Source: Chryseobacterium rhizoplanae (lineage in GTDB: Bacteria > Bacteroidota > Bacteroidia > Flavobacteriales > Weeksellaceae). Taken from it: a DNA stretch of 64,000 nt. Shown here in pieces: positions 58,501 to 64,000 of this stretch. The stretch is from NCBI RefSeq assembly GCF_900182655.1, contig NZ_FXTC01000003.1:186001-250000 (forward strand), given 5' to 3'. Numbering within the stretch: the stretch's first letter is position 1; the number at the start of each line of letters is the position of its first letter. Both the position numbers and the translations under genes were made by a program. Below the pieces are notes generated by a model that was given only the letters and a program-made list of their open reading frames with translations, was not told the origin of the DNA and searched no databases.

Positions 58501-58538
58501 AGATAACGATTATTTCCCATCTTAGTAAAAACACACTC

Positions 58539-59192
58539 ATGATATTAGATTTATTGTTTCCGAACCGTTGTATCCACTGCAATAGAATTATTGATTCTGA
58601 ACTTTTGGTTTGTGATCTCTGTTTCAGCCAGATTTATTTTACCCATTATTCCTATTTTGAAAATAATCCGGTTAAGGAAAGATGCAGTTTGTCTTTTCCT
58701 ATTGAAAACACCTTTGCTTTACTGCAATTTGAAGAGAAGAGCCTAAGCCGTCAGATTATCCATGACCTGAAATACAAAGGCCGGGAAAAAGCAGGAAAGA
58801 TCCTTGCATACTGGACAACAGAACGTCTGGACTTCAAAAATGAAAAACCTGATCTTTTGGTAAGTGTACCTCTTCATCCAAAGAAGCTCAAGGAGCGCGG
58901 ATATAACCAGCTTCATTTATTCACAGAAACTTTATCGGCATTTTACGACATCCCTTTTGACCATCAATTAATCAAAAGAAATCATTATTCAAAAGCCCAG
59001 GCTTTAAAGGATAAGAAACACAGATTGGAAGCTGCCAATACATTTTCTGTCACACAACCGGTTTCAGGAAAGCACATCCTTCTGATTGATGATGTGTTTA
59101 CCACAGGGAATACCATTTCATCGGTTGCATGGGAGATTTTAAATGCCAGAAATAATAAAGTAAGTGTACTGGTAATGGCGATGGATGTTTGA
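58539..59192 (+). CDS. ComF family phosphoribosyltransferase-like protein
   Basis: 217-aa cytoplasmic protein: a zinc ribbon with Cys11, Cys14, Cys25 and Cys28 (NRCIHCNRIIDSELLVCDLC) followed by a type I phosphoribosyltransferase domain ending in the PRPP-loop HILLIDDVFTTGNTISSV (about 180-197). ComF helps in DNA uptake and single-strand DNA handling in transformable bacteria; many relatives have no proven role. Length is normal. No other competence genes are in the window. The start ATG at 58539 lies after the dispersed repeat. Confidence 0.9.
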   Translation: MILDLLFPNRCIHCNRIIDSELLVCDLCFSQIYFTHYSYFENNPVKERCSLSFPIENTFALLQFEEKSLSRQIIHDLKYKGREKAGKILAYWTTERLDFKNEKPDLLVSVPLHPKKLKERGYNQLHLFTETLSAFYDIPFDHQLIKRNHYSKAQALKDKKHRLEAANTFSVTQPVSGKHILLIDDVFTTGNTISSVAWEILNARNNKVSVLVMAMDV

Positions 59193-59300
59193 AAGGGGTT
59201 GCGAGGTACGAGATTCGAGGTTTCGGGATTTTCAGCACAGAATCATTTTTAAAAATATTCCCTAACTCCAGAACTCTCAAACCCTCGCACACACTTACCG
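59188..59300. repeat. gaggttcggga-type dispersed repeat, copy 2
   Basis: Runs from the comF stop; relatedness to the stretch at 54910-54975 is by the shared gaggtacgagattcgagg strings. No gene is seen between comF and the hydrolase gene. Confidence 0.45.
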
Positions 59301-59354
59301 AATCTATTTTCATCATTCAATTCTTTTTCCTAATTTTCCGGAAACTAAACCACC

Positions 59355-60041
59355 ATGCCACATCTGCTTTTATTACACGGAGCTTTAGGTCACAGCGATA
59401 TTTTCACGCCTTATCTGAAAACTTTATCTCAGTATTTTACGGTACACACTCCTTTATTTTCGGGACATGGGGATAAGGAACTTCCTGCTGAAGGGATTAG
59501 TATTGAAAAGTACACTCAGGAGTTATCAGAATATTGCGAAGTAAATAATTTAACAGATGTATCTATTTTCGGGCACAGTATGGGAGGTTATGCTGCGCTT
59601 TGCTACGCAATGAAAAGTCCTGAGAATGTACATTCTATTATCACGCTGGGAACAAAGTTTGACTGGAGTGAAGAGCAGGCTTTAAAGGAAAGTAAAATGC
59701 TTAATCCTGATGTCATTCTTGAGAAAATTCCGCAGTATGCTCAACTTTTAGAATCACAGCACGGACCAAAATGGAAGCAGCTTCTTCCTGCTATCGCAGA
59801 TTTGATGATTGATCTAGGTAAAAATCCTCCGTTGGAAAATAATTTTGCGACGATTAATATTCCCATTCAAATCATGGTGGGAGATAAAGATAATATGGTA
59901 ACTATTGAAGAAAGCTCCAGAGTTTACAGAAGCCTTCCGAATGCAAAATTGGCCGTACTTCCGGATACAAAACATCCACTGGATAAAGTACGGCCAAGTC
60001 TATTATTGAATTTAATAAAAGATTTCTGGAATCTTTCTTAA
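59355..60041 (+). CDS. alpha/beta hydrolase
   Basis: 228-aa hydrolase with the nucleophile elbow GHSMGGYAAL (about residues 72-81), an oxyanion segment LLLHGALGHSD near the N-terminus, and the catalytic Asp/His region near QIMVGDKDNMVTI and PDTKHPLDKVRP at the end. Substrate unknown. No signal peptide. It converges with upp, whose stop is 1 bp beyond its stop codon, so the two transcripts overlap or share a boundary; no terminator hairpin is seen between them. Confidence 0.9.
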   Translation: MPHLLLLHGALGHSDIFTPYLKTLSQYFTVHTPLFSGHGDKELPAEGISIEKYTQELSEYCEVNNLTDVSIFGHSMGGYAALCYAMKSPENVHSIITLGTKFDWSEEQALKESKMLNPDVILEKIPQYAQLLESQHGPKWKQLLPAIADLMIDLGKNPPLENNFATINIPIQIMVGDKDNMVTIEESSRVYRSLPNAKLAVLPDTKHPLDKVRPSLLLNLIKDFWNLS

Positions 60042-60042
60042 A

Positions 60043-60693
60043 TTATCTTTGAAGTTTTTCTCCGTAGCTAAGATCTCCGGCATCTCCTAAACCAGGAGTG
60101 ATATACCCTTTTGATGTTAATTCTTCATCGATGGCTCCTACCCAGATATGAGCTTCAGGATAGGCATTCTGAATGGTTTCTACGCCCTGTCTTGAAGCAA
60201 TTGCCGCTACAATATGAAGCTGGGTTGGATTTCCATTGGTTAATAAATCTTTGATTGCTTCAATTAAAGAAGCTCCTGTTGCCAGCATCGGGTCTGCTAC
60301 AATCAAAGGTCTGCCTTCAATGCTTGGGCAAGTCAGATAATCCTGTTTGATGGAGAAATAATCGTTGGCATCGTGTTTTCTGTAGGCTGCCACAAAACCA
60401 CAGTCAGCTCTGTCAAGATAGTTCAGAATTCCTTCAAACAATGGAACTCCTGCTCTTAAAATAGTTGTAATAACCGGCTGTACAGCAATTTCCCTGCTTT
60501 TAATTGTATCTAAAGGAGTTTGAATTTCAACTTCTCTGTACTCAAGACCTTTACTGATTTCAAAAGCGGCAATCTCTCCGATTCTTTCCATATTTCTTCT
60601 GAATCTCATTCGGTCATGCTGGATATTAACGTTCCTAAGTTCGTTAATCCATTCATTGACAAGAGAAAAGTGTTGCGATAAAATAGTAAGCAT
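60043..60693 (-). CDS. upp: uracil phosphoribosyltransferase
   Basis: 216-aa pyrimidine-salvage enzyme, uracil plus PRPP to UMP. The PRPP-binding loop is LIVADPMLATGASLIEAI (about 130-147), and the C-terminal uracil-recognition region is SKGYITPGLGDAGDLSYG. Length and layout are as in the family. A TAATTTTG box about 45 nt upstream is the likely promoter. No pyr genes are adjacent. Confidence 0.95.
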   Translation of the reverse strand: MLTILSQHFSLVNEWINELRNVNIQHDRMRFRRNMERIGEIAAFEISKGLEYREVEIQTPLDTIKSREIAVQPVITTILRAGVPLFEGILNYLDRADCGFVAAYRKHDANDYFSIKQDYLTCPSIEGRPLIVADPMLATGASLIEAIKDLLTNGNPTQLHIVAAIASRQGVETIQNAYPEAHIWVGAIDEELTSKGYITPGLGDAGDLSYGEKLQR

Positions 60694-60891
60694 GAAAATT
60701 TTATTTTTAATTTCAGTTAATTGATATTAATTCCTGCAAAATTACAACTAAAAAACGAATTGAAAGATTGGCCCTGGGGAGAAATAAAGCATATGAATAG
60801 AAATAAACCTATGCTACATACTATAATTATTCAATGATAAAAAGTCTAATTTCAGAGATAATTACGTAGAACTTTTTGATTTTAAACTAAA

Positions 60892-60921
60892 AAATCCGGC
60901 AAGTAAACTTACCGGATTTTC
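60892..60921 (-). terminator. terminator of der
   Basis: Stem AAAATCCGG/CCGGATTTT with inner AAGT/ACTT pairs and a T-run on the minus strand, 19 nt after the stop. Confidence 0.85.
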
Positions 60922-60939
60922 TATGAACAATTGTTCTTA

Positions 60940-62250
60940 TTATTTTTGTCTGAAATATACTTCAATCGGGACTCCGGTAAACCCGAATTCTTTTCTCAGC
61001 TGGTTTTCAGTAAATCTTTTATAGGGTTCCTTCACATACTGTGGAAGGTTACAGAAGAATACAAACTGTGGTGACGGCGTTGGAAGCTGCACACAATATT
61101 TGATCTTGATATATTTTCCTTTCAATGCCGGTGGCGGAGTATTTTCGAAGATCGGAAGCATTACTTCATTTAGTTTTGAAGTTTTAATTTTCTTCTTACG
61201 GTCTTCATAAACCTGCATTGCCAGTTCTACAGCTTTTAGGATTCTCTGCTTCGTTAAAGCTGAAACAAATAAAATTGGAATATCCTGGAACTGACCGATT
61301 TTGTCTTTGATTGATTTTTCGAAATCACGCATTGTATTGGTCTGCTTGTCTTCAATTAAATCCCATTTATTAACAAGGATTACAATTCCTTTTCTGTTTT
61401 TCTGAGCCAGTCCGAAGATGTTCATATCCTGAGATTCCCATCCTTGTGTAGCATCTACCATAATGATAACTACGTCAGAATACTCAATAGAACGGATAGA
61501 TCTCATTACAGAATAGAATTCAAGGTCTTCGTTTACCTTGGACTTTCTTCTCATCCCCGCTGTATCTACCAATACAAACTCATGCCCAAATTTGTTATAC
61601 AAAGTCTGGATACTGTCTCTGGTAGTTCCTGCAATATCCGTTACGATATTTCTTTCAACATCCAATAAAGCGTTTGTCATTGTAGATTTCCCTACGTTTG
61701 GACGGCCTGCAATAGTAATTTTAGGTAATCCTTCGAAAGGATCTTTATATTCTGTTGTTGGAAAGTCTTTAACGATATCATCCAGGATTTCTCCTGTTCC
61801 TGAACCGGTAGCAGAAGAAAGAGTGTAATATTTATCAATTCCTAACTGGTAGAATTCTGTTGCCGGAAGTTCTTCTTTTGCAGAATCTACTTTATTGATA
61901 ACAATATAAATCGGTTTATTGGATCTTCTTAGTAAACTGTAAATTTCGTAGTCTGTATCAGTAAGTCCTTCTTCTACATTCATCATAAAGATAATGGAAG
62001 TAGCCTCTTCTACAGCTAATTGTACCTGCTTACGGATTTCTTCTTCAAAGATATCATCTGTCCCTACATCATAACCTCCGGTATCAATTACAGTAAAGTC
62101 TACCCCGTTCCAGTCTGATTTTCCGTAATGACGGTCCCTGGTAACACCGGCTGTAGAATCTACAATAGCTTCTCTTCTTTCTAATAAACGATTAAAAAGC
62201 GTGGATTTTCCTACGTTGGGACGTCCAACGATTGCGACAATATTTGACAT
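60940..62250 (-). CDS. der: ribosome-associated GTPase Der (EngA)
   Basis: 436-aa essential GTPase with two tandem G domains and a C-terminal KH-like domain, needed for 50S subunit maturation. First G1 motif VGRPNVGKSTLFNRL (about 7-21) and second GRPNVGKSTMTNAL (about 183-196), each followed by DTGG/DTAG, NKVD/NKWD and SA motifs. Length is normal. A TATCTTTG box at 62332-62339 precedes an 80-nt leader that can form a stem CTCCAA/TTGGAG. Confidence 0.96.
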   Translation of the reverse strand: MSNIVAIVGRPNVGKSTLFNRLLERREAIVDSTAGVTRDRHYGKSDWNGVDFTVIDTGGYDVGTDDIFEEEIRKQVQLAVEEATSIIFMMNVEEGLTDTDYEIYSLLRRSNKPIYIVINKVDSAKEELPATEFYQLGIDKYYTLSSATGSGTGEILDDIVKDFPTTEYKDPFEGLPKITIAGRPNVGKSTMTNALLDVERNIVTDIAGTTRDSIQTLYNKFGHEFVLVDTAGMRRKSKVNEDLEFYSVMRSIRSIEYSDVVIIMVDATQGWESQDMNIFGLAQKNRKGIVILVNKWDLIEDKQTNTMRDFEKSIKDKIGQFQDIPILFVSALTKQRILKAVELAMQVYEDRKKKIKTSKLNEVMLPIFENTPPPALKGKYIKIKYCVQLPTPSPQFVFFCNLPQYVKEPYKRFTENQLRKEFGFTGVPIEVYFRQK

Positions 62251-62339
62251 AAAAAATGTTTAATAATCCTTTGCTTATGCTCAGGATATGTTATTAATGG
62301 GTTACTCCAACTTTTGGAGCCCAATTTTTTGCAAAGATA
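62251..62339 (-). promoter_or_regulatory. der promoter and structured 5' leader
   Basis: TATCTTTG box at 62332-62339 on the minus strand. The roughly 80-nt leader contains CTCCAA-AAG-TTGGAG nested in GGG/CCC, a plausible 5' hairpin of unknown role. This is the longest leader among the boxes found here. Confidence 0.4.
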
Positions 62340-62373
62340 AGATTTTATTATTTAACGAGGCTTTTAAGGATGG

Positions 62374-62505
62374 AAGCTGAAAGAAGGAGGCTGGAAGTTA
62401 TTATTCATCGGATAAATTAGCATAAACCTGACTCCTCAAATTGAGCAGACAATATTCACCAACCTGCTGCTTATGGGTAGGAGCAGATTTTTTAAAATTT
62501 TTATT
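62374..62505. other. spacer with GGCTGG repeat and a right-facing hairpin
   Basis: Contains a ggaagctgaaagaaggaggc stretch like the one at 4511, and a plus-strand stem CTGCT/AGCAG (62464-62486) followed by T6. No gene ends there; the hairpin is weak and its meaning unclear. Confidence 0.35.
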
Positions 62506-62622
62506 AAAAATAATTATTTGGATATCAATAAGTAAAGTGTTTTACACTCTTATCATGTTAATTAATCTTTAATTTTGATTTTCATATTTAAAATAAATTC
62601 TATAATTTCGCATCATCGAAAC

Positions 62623-62693
62623 AGACCTATAGTGTAACGGTAGCACTCCGGTTTTTGGTACCGTCAGTCGGGGTTCGAATCCCTGTGGGTCTA
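62623..62693 (+). tRNA. tRNA-Gln (anticodon TTG)
   Basis: 71-nt tRNA. Acceptor AGACCTA pairs with TGGGTCT (one G-U), discriminator A at 62693, CCA not encoded. The anticodon loop TTTTGGT within CGGT/ACCG gives anticodon TTG. The T arm is CGGGG-TTCGAAT-CCCTG. All standard for Gln with codon CAA (and CAG by wobble). Confidence 0.93.
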
Positions 62694-62694
62694 C

Positions 62695-62722
62695 AAACCA
62701 TCCTTTTTTAAGGATGGTTTTT
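62695..62722 (+). terminator. terminator of the tRNA-Gln gene
   Basis: Stem AAACCATCCTT/AAGGATGGTTT with a 4-nt loop and a T-run directly after the tRNA. Confidence 0.88.
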
Positions 62723-62842
62723 GTTTTTATATCTTCATGACAAATCCTTAAATTGTAATTTAGCTCAGGAATAGCGACAGAGAAGCAGGTCGAAAAAATT
62801 ATTTAAATACTACAATTAAGAATCCGGCTAAAACTAAATAAA

Positions 62843-63094
62843 ATGACAGAATTAGAATTAAAAAACATCATGGAAATATGTAATAAGGCTACTCCATCTC
62901 CATGGACATCATATATTGAAGGTAGAGATTTCGATTCAGGATCGAATTTTATAATGACTGGAGAAGAAGAAAAGAGAGATTACGATATAGAGTTCATTTC
63001 AATAAAGCCTGAGGATCAAGATTTCATTGCCATGGCAAGAAATGTAATTCCATTATTAGTAGATGAAATTATTAAATTAAAAAGAGATCAATAA
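62843..63094 (+). CDS. hypothetical protein, 83 aa
   Basis: Soluble acidic protein starting TELELKNIMEICNKATPSPWTSYIEGRDF and ending FIAMARNVIPLLVDEIIKLKRDQ. The combination ATPSPW near the N-terminus and DFIAMARNVIPLLVDEI at the end is a pattern I have seen in small proteins of phages and bacteria, but no function is known. ATG at 62843. No operon partner; lies between tRNA-Gln and katG. Confidence 0.6.
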   Translation: MTELELKNIMEICNKATPSPWTSYIEGRDFDSGSNFIMTGEEEKRDYDIEFISIKPEDQDFIAMARNVIPLLVDEIIKLKRDQ

Positions 63095-63145
63095 AATAAA
63101 TAAATCTTTCGCTAACCTTCAAAGTCGACAATAAATATAAAAAAC

Positions 63146-63174
63146 AACAGGCTGCCTTTTCAAGACAGCCTGTT
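63146..63174 (-). terminator. terminator of katG
   Basis: Stem AACAGGCTG/CAGCCTGTT with inner pairs and a T6 run on the minus strand, 20 nt after the stop; it can also serve the small gene on the plus strand. Confidence 0.87.
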
Positions 63175-63193
63175 TGTTATATGATTAAAAAGA

Positions 63194-64000
<807 letters not shown>

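Noticed and set aside
59188..59476. A 95-codon plus-strand frame between comF and the hydrolase
   Set aside because: It begins in repeat DNA and overlaps the hydrolase gene in another frame; no family features.

Overview
The window reads as chromosome of a flavobacterium of the Chryseobacterium type (Weeksellaceae, Bacteroidota). Evidence: AT-rich DNA, many promoter boxes of the Bacteroidota form TAnnTTTG, few Shine-Dalgarno sequences, a tRNA gene without encoded CCA, and lineage families such as OstA-like, DUF6427, DUF5715, DUF3109 and M16/TonB proteins. There is no prophage, IS transposase, rRNA operon or CRISPR array. Most of the window is ordinary core genome. The accessory content is a set of dispersed non-coding repeats, a small Tle1-like/two-component region and several unrecognised genes.

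0-5.7 kb (+): a TetR regulator divergent from a 44-residue ORF with a long perfect palindrome between them, then GNAT, AraC and a flavodoxin-fold oxidoreductase with a 43-residue membrane protein. Next is a TyrZ-type tyrosyl-tRNA synthetase preceded by a short ORF containing Tyr-Tyr and a strong terminator hairpin, which together look like a ribosome-mediated attenuator. 5.7-10 kb (mostly -): TerD and a second terD copy cut off by a repeat element, a flippase-like protein with panD, HU, a repeat-rich stretch holding a 62-bp (TTA)n tract, and pdxH. 10-27.8 kb: YqgE, a cell-wall amidase, a degenerate class IV aminotransferase with a START-like protein, a class III aminotransferase, fur-ostA, kup, pdhB, an LTA-synthase-like enzyme, pssA, a DnaQ-type exonuclease cluster, a universal stress protein and DUF6341/DUF6427/DUF3109 genes. 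27.8-39 kb (-): M16 peptidase, a LolA-like protein, trigger factor, a putative metal-uptake locus (histidine-rich protein, TonB receptor, lipoprotein) and an ABC-F protein.

39-45.5 kb: a Tle1-like (DUF2235) hydrolase whose nucleophile serine is glycine, a NarL-type response regulator and a histidine kinase whose open frame has no canonical start, a 7TM-like protein, an unknown gene, a DUF5715 protein and aqpZ. 45.5-53.5 kb: a PD-(D/E)XK-like gene, a roughly 300-bp dispersed repeat, a LuxE-like gene with an in-frame palindromic repeat (CHSERSEES), lpxH-queD, a serine hydrolase and other genes. 53.6-58.2 kb: the glyoxylate bypass (aceA, aceB) beside a divergent RamB-like XRE regulator, with two related operator-like palindromes between aceB and the regulator. 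58.2-64 kb: a second inverted copy of the 300-bp repeat, comF, a hydrolase, upp, der, tRNA-Gln and the 3' part of katG.

A theme across the window is that at least nine genes have a TAnnTTTG box ending only 3-5 nt before the start codon, which predicts leaderless mRNAs and helps decide several start sites. Functions are inferred from sequence recognition only; no database search was run.
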